From Sphingobium sp. BYY-5 (lineage in GTDB: Bacteria; Pseudomonadota; Alphaproteobacteria; Sphingomonadales; Sphingomonadaceae), in NCBI RefSeq assembly GCF_022758885.1, contig NZ_JALEBH010000001.1, positions 1,922,001-1,986,000 of the forward strand: a DNA stretch of 64,000 nt. Direction: 5' to 3'. Below are positions 58,143 to 64,000 of this stretch, in pieces; the first letter of the stretch is position 1, and each line of letters starts with the position of its first letter. The notes under the pieces were generated by a model. The model did no database searches and had not been told where the DNA came from. It was given only the letters and a program-made list of their open reading frames with translations. The position numbers and the translations under genes are program-made.

Positions 58143-59791
58143 GCCGCAGCCTCCTTGATGGGCGCATTCGCGCCGAAATCCTCTGGAAAATAGTCGAGCG
58201 CGCTCAGCACCGGATAGGGGGTGAAGCCCCCCAGCGCACAGAGAGAGCCATATTTCATCGTATCGGCGAGGTCGCGCAGGAGCGTGGTCTGCGCCTCGAT
58301 CGACACGTCGATCCGGTCGGGCGCGCGGGAGTAGAGTGCCTTATCGAGATAGCTTCCCTGCCCGTCATGCTGACGAAAGTCAGCATCCAGGGCGGCACCA
58401 TCCAACATTGCGCCAAGGGACTCTGGATCCTGACTTTCGTCAGGATGACGAAGGGGAATGGCCGGCCGCGCCGATATGATCCGGTCCATGATCTCCACCC
58501 CGCGCGTCGATCCGATACGGCAAGGCGTACACTTGCCGCAGCTTTCCGCCGCGCAGAATTCCATGGCGAAACGCGCCATATGCGCCATGTCGACGCTATC
58601 GTCGAAGACGGTGATCCCGGCATGGCCGATGAGGCCGCCCGCCTGCGCGAAGGCTTCATAGTCGAACGGTAGATGGAACATCGACGGCGGGAAATAGGCG
58701 CCCAGCGGCCCGCCCACCTGCACTGCCCGCACCGGCCGCCCGTTGGCGGTGCCGCCGCCGATTTCGTTCACCAGTTCGCCCAGCGTGATGCCGAAGCCGA
58801 TCTCGTACAGTCCGCCATGCTTGACGTTGCCCGCCAGTTGCACCGGCATCGTCCCGCGCGACCGGCCGAAACCGACCGCCGCATAAGCCTCCGCCCCCTC
58901 GGCAAGAATGAACGGCACGGCGGCCAGCGACAGCACATTGTTGATGACGGTCGGTCGGCCGAACAGCCCTTGCAACGCGGGCAAAGGCGGCTTGGCGCGC
59001 ACCTGCCCGCGCTTGCCCTCGATACTGTCGAGCAGCGCCGTTTCCTCGCCACAGACATAGGCACCTGCGCCCTCTCGCACCTCCAGCGTGAAGGGCGCGA
59101 TCCGATGCGCCGACGCCTCGATCGCGGCGCGCATGGTCGCGATCGCAAAGGGATATTCGGAGCGGACATAGATATAGCCATGGCCCGCGCCGACCGCATG
59201 GGCCGCGATCGCCATCCCCTCGATCAGGCAAAAGGGATCGCCCTCCATCAGCATCCGGTCGGCGAAGGTGCCGCTGTCGCCCTCATCGGCGTTGCAGACG
59301 ATGAACTTGTCTCCGGCCGGCGCATCCAGCACCGTCTGCCATTTGATCCCGGTCGGGAAGCCCGCCCCACCGCGCCCGCGCAAGCCCGACGCCTTGACCG
59401 CATCGACCACCTGCTGCGGGACAAGCGCCCGTGCCGTCTCCAGTCCCTTCCAGCCACCATGCGCCGTATAGTCGGCGAGGTTGAGTGGATCGATAACGCC
59501 GCAACGCGCGAAGGTGAAACGTTGCTGGCTGGCGAAGAAGGACAGATCCTCGATCCGGCCCAGCCGATGCGGGTGGGTGCCGTCCAGCACCGCCGCGACA
59601 TCGCCCGACCCGACCGGCCCGAAGCCGATCCGGCCGTCCGCCGTCTCCACCTCGACCAGCGGCTCGATGCTGAACAGCCCGCGCGATCCGGTGCGGACCA
59701 CATCGCACCCCGCCGCCGCAAAGGCGCGCGCCACATCGTCCGCGCCCAGCGCGACCGACGCCATGTCGCGGCTGATGAACACCCGACTCAT
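58139..59791 (-). CDS. fdsB: NAD-dependent formate dehydrogenase beta subunit with inserted repeat
   Basis: The 550-aa NuoF-like diaphorase subunit. It has an N-terminal thioredoxin-like domain, the NAD/FMN-binding GLRGRGGAGFPTGIKWQTVLDA... FIVCNADEGDSGTFADRMLMEGDP..IYVRSEYPFAI, GAGAYVCGEETALLDSIEGKRG, and the 4Fe-4S cluster ESCGKCTPCRIGSTRG with the last Cys in YGSLCALGGFTPYPV. Between the third and fourth cysteines the protein carries an unusual stretch, PLRHPDESQDPESLGAMLDGA..., encoded by a palindromic repeat (58363-58450), making this linker 30-40 residues longer than expected. HPDESQDP is the translation of a mobile-type repeat. The frame stays open. Overlaps fdsG and fdsA by ATGA. Confidence 0.94.
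   Translation of the reverse strand: MSRVFISRDMASVALGADDVARAFAAAGCDVVRTGSRGLFSIEPLVEVETADGRIGFGPVGSGDVAAVLDGTHPHRLGRIEDLSFFASQQRFTFARCGVIDPLNLADYTAHGGWKGLETARALVPQQVVDAVKASGLRGRGGAGFPTGIKWQTVLDAPAGDKFIVCNADEGDSGTFADRMLMEGDPFCLIEGMAIAAHAVGAGHGYIYVRSEYPFAIATMRAAIEASAHRIAPFTLEVREGAGAYVCGEETALLDSIEGKRGQVRAKPPLPALQGLFGRPTVINNVLSLAAVPFILAEGAEAYAAVGFGRSRGTMPVQLAGNVKHGGLYEIGFGITLGELVNEIGGGTANGRPVRAVQVGGPLGAYFPPSMFHLPFDYEAFAQAGGLIGHAGITVFDDSVDMAHMARFAMEFCAAESCGKCTPCRIGSTRGVEIMDRIISARPAIPLRHPDESQDPESLGAMLDGAALDADFRQHDGQGSYLDKALYSRAPDRIDVSIEAQTTLLRDLADTMKYGSLCALGGFTPYPVLSALDYFPEDFGANAPIKEAAA
58363..58450. repeat. Palindromic repeat inserted within fdsB coding sequence
   Basis: Arms 58363-58390 (CGTCATGCTGACGAAAGTCA...) and 58423-58450 are inverse copies differing at two of 28 positions, around a 32-nt centre. 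It belongs to the CGTCAT...-ATCC family seen between genes at 325-416 and 48615-48704. On the fdsB strand it is translated in frame, giving HPDESQDP and a second arm. Confidence 0.88.
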
Positions 59792-60240
59792 GCCGCCACC
59801 TCCAGCGCGATCCGATCCAGCGCGGCGCTGTCGATCCGCGCCACCGGCCGCCCGTCGACCAGAGCATTGGGGCCGATCGCGCACAGGCCAAGGCAATAGA
59901 CCGGCTCCAGCGCCACCTGTCCGTCGGCGCGCGTCTCACCCATCGCCACGCCCAGCCGCCGCGCTGCCGCAGCCTCGATCGCCGCGCTGCCCCGCGCCTG
60001 GCAGCTTTCCGCGCGGCACAGCTTCACTACATGGCGGCCCGGCGGGACGCGGCGGAAGTCGTGATAGAAGGTGATGACGCCATGCACATCCGCGCGGCTG
60101 AGGTTCAGCGCCCTGGCAATCGCGGCCACCCACGCATCGTCGATATAGCCCGCCTCTTCCTGCATCGCATGGAGCAGCGGCAACAGCCGGTCCCGCGTCG
60201 CGCCGTGGCGTGCGGTCCAGGCGACAATAAACTCTTCCAT
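59788..60240 (-). CDS. fdsG: NAD-dependent formate dehydrogenase gamma subunit
   Basis: A 150-aa NuoE-like [2Fe-2S] thioredoxin-fold subunit. N-terminal helical part DRLLPLLHAMQEEAGYIDDAWVAAIARALNLSRADVHGVITFYHDFR. The four cluster cysteines lie in VKLCRAESCQARGS and VYCLGLCAIGPNALVDGRP. It passes electrons in the diaphorase module with FdsB. First gene of the fds operon. ATG 60240 has GGCAGGGTAG upstream. The fdsG-fdsB overlap is ATGA. A LysR-type palindrome lies 93 nt upstream and a TATAAA -10 candidate at 60277-60282. Confidence 0.94.
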   Translation of the reverse strand: MEEFIVAWTARHGATRDRLLPLLHAMQEEAGYIDDAWVAAIARALNLSRADVHGVITFYHDFRRVPPGRHVVKLCRAESCQARGSAAIEAAAARRLGVAMGETRADGQVALEPVYCLGLCAIGPNALVDGRPVARIDSAALDRIALEVAA

Positions 60241-60276
60241 TCTACCCTGCCTTTTGGCCTGCCTTATTTGGCCGAT

Positions 60277-60282
60277 TTTATA
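60277..60282 (-). promoter_or_regulatory. Candidate -10 element of the fds operon
   Basis: On the minus strand TATAAA lies 37 nt before the fdsG ATG in an AT-rich patch. There is no good -35 at 17 nt, as expected for an activator-dependent promoter. The LysR-type palindrome would then be centred near -73 relative to the start, within the usual range for LysR-type activators. Confidence 0.45.
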
Positions 60283-60332
60283 GGCGATCCTGCGCCTGCA
60301 CCGTCGCACGGTCAAATCGAAGCCGACGATGT

Positions 60333-60353
60333 TTGATAGACATATCCTATCAA
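60333..60353. promoter_or_regulatory. LysR-type operator upstream of fdsG
   Basis: TTGATAG-N7-CTATCAA, perfect 7-bp arms with the T-N11-A core of LysR-type regulators (ATAG-N7-CTAT). It overlaps the stop codon of the lysR gene (60350-60352). A near copy, with the same right arm, is at 61283-61303. Confidence 0.7.
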
Positions 60354-61252
60354 CTTGTCCGAAAACCGGGTGGAAGGCGCAACTCGCGCGCTACGCCCAG
60401 CACCGCCTGCGCCAGTGGTCCCATCGGCGCGCTGTCGGACACGATCACGCCGACCCGGCTGCCCTCCTCCATCTCCGGCAAGGGGCATGTCCGCGCCCAG
60501 GCCAGCCCCTTCAGCAAGGTCGCATGACTGTCCGGAATGATCGAGCAGAGCCGCCCCTGCTGCACCAACCCCAGCAGCGCGACATAGCTGTCCGCCGTCA
60601 CCAGCGGCCGCAGCGCAAGCCCCCGCTCGGCCATTCGCGCGTCAAGGATACGCCGGTTCTGCATTCCCTGATGCAGCAGGCAGAGCGGCAATCGCGCGAG
60701 GTCCGTCCAGTCCAGCGGATCGGGGATCGGCACGCCGTCTATGGCGCTCACCAGCATCGTCCGCTCGACATAAAGAGGGACGGACAGCGCGTGAGCGGGC
60801 GGTTCGAAATCCAGATAGGTGAGGCCCGCGTCCAGCTCGAACGCCGCCAGTTCGCGTTCGATCTGGCGCGAGGTGAGCGCGCGCACGGACATATTGAGAC
60901 CCGGATGCCGCTCCAGCATCGCTTCGGCCAGACACCCGATCGCGGGCATCGCCGCCGGGATCGCACCCAGCCGCAACTCGCCCTTTAGCGGCCCGCGCGC
61001 CGTTTCCGCCGCCTGCCCCAGCGCCTCGGCCGCTGCGACGAGCTGCCGCGCCCAGGGCAGGATCGCCTCTCCTTCCGCCGTCAGCCCGGCATATTTCCGG
61101 TCGCGCCGGATGAGCCGCTTGCCAAGCTGCGCCTCCAGCGTTGCGATGCCCGCCGACAGGGTAGGTTGCGACACATGGCAATGCGCCGCCGCCCGCGCGA
61201 AATGGCCTTCGCGTTCCAGCGCCAGGAAATATTCGACAAGGCGTGTCTGCAT
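60350..61252 (-). CDS. LysR-type regulator of formate dehydrogenase (FdsR-like)
   Basis: A 300-aa LysR-type regulator: N-terminal winged helix TRLVEYFLALEREGHFARAAAHCHVSQPTLSAGIATLEAQLGKRLIRRDRKYAGLTAEGEAIL, then the periplasmic-binding-protein-like effector domain (GELRLGAIPAAMPAIGCLAEAMLERHPGLNMSVRALTSRQIERELAAFELDAGLTYLD...). It is encoded immediately upstream of fdsG, in the same direction, with an inverted-repeat operator in the gap. This is the position of fdsR in other NAD-formate dehydrogenase clusters, where formate is the inducer. A longer in-frame extension past 61252 lacks sense and would cover the mobA promoter. Divergent from mobA. Confidence 0.88.
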   Translation of the reverse strand: MQTRLVEYFLALEREGHFARAAAHCHVSQPTLSAGIATLEAQLGKRLIRRDRKYAGLTAEGEAILPWARQLVAAAEALGQAAETARGPLKGELRLGAIPAAMPAIGCLAEAMLERHPGLNMSVRALTSRQIERELAAFELDAGLTYLDFEPPAHALSVPLYVERTMLVSAIDGVPIPDPLDWTDLARLPLCLLHQGMQNRRILDARMAERGLALRPLVTADSYVALLGLVQQGRLCSIIPDSHATLLKGLAWARTCPLPEMEEGSRVGVIVSDSAPMGPLAQAVLGVARELRLPPGFRTS

Positions 61253-61282
61253 CGAAGCTGCTATAGTGCAGGCAGCCCCTTC

Positions 61283-61303
61283 TTTATAGAGGAGAGCTAT
61301 CAA
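61283..61303. promoter_or_regulatory. Second LysR-type operator in the lysR/mobA gap
   Basis: TTTATAG-N7-CTATCAA differs from the fdsG site by a single base in the arms and has the same T-N11-A spacing. It lies in the 61-nt divergent region and overlaps the first bases of the mobA ribosome-binding site (AAGGAGG at 61302-61308), so the regulator could act on both lysR and mobA. Confidence 0.65.
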
Positions 61304-61313
61304 GGAGGCGCTT

Positions 61314-61844
61314 ATGCGCAACGGACCGATATTGGGCGCGGTGCTGGCCGGGGGACGTTCCAGCCGCTTCGGCAGCGACAAGGCGCTGGCGCGCATGGCC
61401 GATGGGCGGACGTTGCTCGACCATGCGGTTGCGGGGCTGTCACCCCATGTGGCGGAGGTCGTGATCTGCGGACGCGAAGGCGGGCTGGCGGATCGGCCAG
61501 GGCCGGACCTGGGGCCATTGGGCGGCCTCAACGCCGCGCTACATCATGCGCTGCGCCACGATTTCGTCGGCGTGCTGACCACGGGCTGCGACATGCCCTT
61601 CTATCCGGCCGACCTGCCCGCCGCGCTGATCGGCGACGGCGCCGCGACAATCCTGCAAGGGCAGCAATTGCTCGGCTGGTGGCCGGCTGCATTGGCTGGT
61701 GAATTGGATGCCCATTTGGCCGAAGAGAATAGCCGGTCCATCTATGGCTGGATCGAACGGGTGAATGCGCGGGTGGTGGAGGTGCCGGGGCTGGTCCTGC
61801 CCAATATCAACCGGCCGGAGGATCTGGTGGATTTGCCAATATAA
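61314..61844 (+). CDS. mobA: Molybdenum cofactor guanylyltransferase
   Basis: A 176-aa nucleotidyltransferase that attaches GMP to molybdopterin, producing the MGD form used by formate dehydrogenase and nitrate reductase. Motifs: ILGAVLAGGRSSRFGSDKALARM (GTP-binding GG-x-S-x-R-x-G-x-D-K), GPLGGLNAAL, VGVLTTGCDMPFYPADLP with the metal Asp, and the terminal NINRPEDL. AAGGAGG precedes the ATG at ideal spacing. It is divergent from the fds regulator with a shared operator, and adjacent to the two Mo-enzyme loci it serves. Confidence 0.94.
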   Translation: MRNGPILGAVLAGGRSSRFGSDKALARMADGRTLLDHAVAGLSPHVAEVVICGREGGLADRPGPDLGPLGGLNAALHHALRHDFVGVLTTGCDMPFYPADLPAALIGDGAATILQGQQLLGWWPAALAGELDAHLAEENSRSIYGWIERVNARVVEVPGLVLPNINRPEDLVDLPI

Positions 61845-61910
61845 CCCTTTTCCGAACGGACGTGGCTGGACCAAGCTGCAATGTCTATGACTTATCGCAA
61901 TAAGCTCGTA

Positions 61911-61934
61911 GTTCCCCGGCGCAGGCCGGGGAAC
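61911..61934. terminator. Hairpin between convergent mobA and cobA
   Basis: GTTCCCCGGC-gcag-GCCGGGGAAC is a perfect 10-bp stem in the 119-nt gap between two convergent genes. No T-run follows on either strand; a bidirectional terminator or repeat remnant is likely. Confidence 0.6.
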
Positions 61935-61963
61935 ATGTAGCTTCTCTTCGATGCACCTTGTTG

Positions 61964-62746
61964 TCAGACCGTCAGCGCCACGCTCTCCACCCGGTCCATC
62001 TCCACCGATGTCCCCGCCACCGCTTCACCGATCAGCAGCAAGGTCGGATCATCATCGCTGATCGTCGCCACGAGGAAAGCGAGCGCCGACAACTTGCCCC
62101 GGATCAACCGCTCATCGGGCAGCGAGACATTGACCGCGACCATCACCGGTGTTTCGGGATCGCGCCCGGCAGCGATCAGGGAACGACTGATCTCCCCCGC
62201 GGCGGCGCGGCCCATATAGATGCCGAGCGTGCTGCCGGGGCTGGCCAGCGCATCCCAATCCAGTTTCAACGGCTCGCCCGCTTTCAGATGCGCCGTCACC
62301 AGCGTCAGGCCGCGCGCTACCCCACGCAGCGTGAGCGAGGCATGGCCGCTCGCCGCAGCAGCGCTGGCGGTGGTGATGCCGGGACAGATGTTGAAGCGAA
62401 TGCCGTCAGCGGCGAGATGCGCCATCTCCTCCGCCGAACGGCCGAAGACCGAAGGGTCGCCGCCCTTCAGACGCACCACGCGCTTGCCCGCCTTAGCCGC
62501 CGCGAGCAGCAGGTCGTTGATGCTCTCCTGCGCTTTCGAGTGACGGCCCGACCGTTTGCCCACGCTCACCCGCTCAATCCCTTGCGGAATCAGGTCCAGC
62601 ACGCCCGACCCGACCAGCGCATCATAAAACACGATGTCGGCAGCCCCGATCAGCTTTTCCGCCTTGCGGGTCAGCAGGTCCGGGTCGCCCGGCCCTGCGC
62701 CCACCAGCCAGACTCCCCCGGCGGCGATCAAGTCATTCGGCTGCAT
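61964..62746 (-). CDS. cobA: Uroporphyrinogen-III C-methyltransferase
   Basis: A 260-aa SAM methyltransferase making precorrin-2 for siroheme and cobalamin. Motifs: GGVWLVGAGPGDPDLLTRKAEKLIGAADIVFYDALV, GKRSGRHSKAQESINDLLLAAAKAGKRVVRLKGGDPSVFGRSAEEM, ICPGITTASAAAASGHASLTLRGVARGLTLVTAH and TLGIYMGRAAAG. There is no CysG-type dehydrogenase/ferrochelatase domain. It overlaps the end of the nitrate reductase gene by 14 nt and is translated with it, so it probably supplies siroheme to an assimilatory nitrite reductase. ATG 62746 has CAGGAGA upstream. Confidence 0.93.
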   Translation of the reverse strand: MQPNDLIAAGGVWLVGAGPGDPDLLTRKAEKLIGAADIVFYDALVGSGVLDLIPQGIERVSVGKRSGRHSKAQESINDLLLAAAKAGKRVVRLKGGDPSVFGRSAEEMAHLAADGIRFNICPGITTASAAAASGHASLTLRGVARGLTLVTAHLKAGEPLKLDWDALASPGSTLGIYMGRAAAGEISRSLIAAGRDPETPVMVAVNVSLPDERLIRGKLSALAFLVATISDDDPTLLLIGEAVAGTSVEMDRVESVALTV

Positions 62747-64000
62747 GGAGCGTCTCCTGCGATGTTTGAGCGAGGATGTTGGCGAGCGCCGGGCGGCACG
62801 ATCCGCAATTGGTGCCCGCGCCCAGCGCCTTGCCGATAGCGGGCACATCGACCAGTTGTTGTTCGCGGATGGCGGCGACGATCTGGTTCAACCCGATGTC
62901 GAAGCAGACGCAGATGGTCGCGCCCCTATCTCCAGAAGCGCCCGGCTGGCTGCCGGGACCGCGCGCCGCGAGGACGGAGCCGCCCACGCCTTCCACTTCC
63001 AGTTGCCGGATCAGCCAGTCGCGCGAAGGCAGGATGCCGGTGCGGGTGACGAACAGTATGGCGCAGAGCCTGCCCTCGCTGATGGTCGCGACGCGGCGGG
63101 TGCCGCGCGTGACGTCCATGGCCTCCGCGCGGTCGCCCTTCGGCAGGAAGGCGTCGAGCCGCGCGGGATCGCCATTGCCGGCGATCTCGTAAAGCGCGCC
63201 GCCCGGCACGGTGATCCGCGTCGACCAGAGGCAGGGCAGCTTCACCGGCTGCCCCATTCCCGGCCGGTCGCGCAGGATGAGGAAGCCCTTCCATTCGGTG
63301 GCGACCCTCTCGACGCTGGCCGGGGTCGATTTGAAACCCGGCTGGCCCGAATGCGGATCGACCAGCGGGCGGGGCAGCAGGCCGGTGCGGCCGCCGCTGG
63401 AAATCTGGTCGGTCCAGTGGATCGGCGTGAAGATTTCGCCGACACGCTGGCCTTCGCTGATCGCCACGCGGAACAGGCTGTTGCCCTGCGCGGTCTGCAC
63501 GCGGGCCAGGTCGCGATCGGCGATGCCCAGCGCCTCGGCGTCTTGCGGATGGATCTCGACCAGCGGTTCCTCGCGATGGCGGGCGAGTTTGGGCGCCAGG
63601 CCAGTGCGGGTCATCGTGTGCCATTGGTCGCGATAGCGGCCGGTGTTGAGCGTCATCGGCCAGTCGCGCAGCGGCGACTGGATGTCCATCTGCTTCGCCA
63701 GCACCAGCCGCGCCTTGCCGTCCGGGGTCGGGAAGCGGCCATCGGCGAAGGGCGTGCCGCCCCAGCGGAAAGGCTCCATGGCGTCATAGGCGTCGTTGCC
63801 GATAGTGGCATGGCTGCGCAGGTTGAGCAGGCGCGCGCCATCATTCTGATAGGCGGTCAGGCGCGCATGTTCGCGCCAGATGTCGGCCGGCCGGTCATAG
63901 GCGAAGGCGTTGCGCCAGCCCATGCGGCGGGCGACTTCCTTGACGATCCACCAGTCGGGCTTCGCCTCACCGGGCAGCGACATGAAGGGGCGCTGGCGGC
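62733..64000 (-). CDS. nasA: Assimilatory nitrate reductase catalytic subunit, C-terminal part
   Basis: The frame is open to the right edge and lacks its true start, so about 422 C-terminal residues are visible. It contains the end of the molybdopterin domain (RPFMSLPGEAKPDWWIVKEVARRMGWRNAFAYDRPADIWREHARLTAYQNDGARLLNL), the MGD-binding C-domain (TLNTGRYRDQWHTMTRTGLAPKLARHREEPLVEIHPQDA, AISEGQRVGEIFTPIHWTDQISSGGRTG), and a C-terminal BFD-type [2Fe-2S] domain with cysteines in ICVCFDIGLNQIV and GTNCGSCRPAL. This architecture is that of cytoplasmic NasA/NarB reductases. It uses the MGD cofactor made by MobA nearby and is coupled to cobA, which overlaps its last 14 nt. Confidence 0.92.
   Translation of the reverse strand, partial: RQRPFMSLPGEAKPDWWIVKEVARRMGWRNAFAYDRPADIWREHARLTAYQNDGARLLNLRSHATIGNDAYDAMEPFRWGGTPFADGRFPTPDGKARLVLAKQMDIQSPLRDWPMTLNTGRYRDQWHTMTRTGLAPKLARHREEPLVEIHPQDAEALGIADRDLARVQTAQGNSLFRVAISEGQRVGEIFTPIHWTDQISSGGRTGLLPRPLVDPHSGQPGFKSTPASVERVATEWKGFLILRDRPGMGQPVKLPCLWSTRITVPGGALYEIAGNGDPARLDAFLPKGDRAEAMDVTRGTRRVATISEGRLCAILFVTRTGILPSRDWLIRQLEVEGVGGSVLAARGPGSQPGASGDRGATICVCFDIGLNQIVAAIREQQLVDVPAIGKALGAGTNCGSCRPALANILAQTSQETLHAAE

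Noticed and set aside
325..58450. CRISPR arrays suggested by recurring palindromic units
   Set aside because: Units are dispersed singly, tens of kilobases apart, as two-armed inverted repeats without regular spacers; no cas genes are present.

Overview
This is a GC-rich (roughly 63-65%) alphaproteobacterial chromosome segment. The gene set and gene order point to the Sphingomonadaceae (Sphingobium/Sphingomonas/Novosphingobium type): a TonB-dependent receptor at the left edge, archaic chaperone-usher pili built from spore-coat-U (SCPU) proteins, the pcm-tolC-popZ(DUF2497)-valS neighbourhood, a methionine synthase split into two genes, and long palindromic intergenic repeats of the kind common in sphingomonads. 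Most of the window is ordinary chromosomal backbone. The accessory parts are one nested insertion-sequence pair and a possible toxin-antitoxin pair.

Layout. 1-6.8 kb: end of a TonB-dependent receptor, panB, then the outer-membrane/GTPase operon yfgM-like TPR protein - bamB - der - tusA-like, an Hpt phosphotransfer protein and a flavin-dependent oxidoreductase. 6.8-11.4 kb: a membrane acyltransferase, a stand-alone HerA-type ATPase and a MATE exporter. 11.4-19.9 kb (minus strand): valS, a zeta-toxin-like kinase with a small partner, an S9 peptidase, a PopZ/DUF2497 protein, tolC and a pcm-type methyltransferase. 20.0 kb: tRNA-Cys. 20.5-25.9 kb: five-gene Csu-type pilus operon. 25.9-29.8 kb: GST, a membrane-anchored hypothetical, ndk, holC, pepA. 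29.9-35.5 kb: lptD-surA-pdxA-rsmA. 35.5-39.8 kb: terC, fbp and small or secreted unknowns. 39.8-42.2 kb: an IS256-family element (40309-41630, 32-bp perfect terminal repeats) inserted in an IS481-family transposase gene. 42.3-48.1 kb (minus strand): methionine operon sahR-like regulator - metF - metH (homocysteine half) - metH (folate/B12/SAM half). 48.2-51.2 kb: small lipoproteins, a glycine-zipper protein, a phytase-like esterase, rpmB. 51.4-54.1 kb: tadA, a GT-C-like membrane protein, gtrA. 54.2-64.0 kb: a molybdenum-enzyme block with the NAD-linked formate dehydrogenase operon fdsGBA-fdsD-fdhD, a LysR regulator, mobA, cobA and the end of an assimilatory nitrate reductase.

The most informative signals lie outside the genes themselves. 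(1) Near-identical LysR-type palindromes (TTkATAG-N7-CTATCAA) sit upstream of fdsG and in the lysR/mobA gap, tying formate dehydrogenase and its cofactor synthesis to the regulator encoded between them. (2) A 22-bp palindrome lies between the -35 and -10 of a strong candidate promoter whose start point would fall on the ATG of the ArsR-methyltransferase (SahR-like) gene, which suggests an autorepressed, leaderless methionine operon. (3) A dispersed palindromic repeat has inserted inside the fdsB reading frame and is translated. Other repeats supply the stop codons of herA, the MATE gene and fdhD. (4) Candidate CtrA boxes precede the PopZ-like and Hpt genes.

Limits: functions are assigned from recognisable motifs and gene order, without database searches. 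Start codons were chosen from ribosome-binding sites and family length where possible. Both edge genes are partial.
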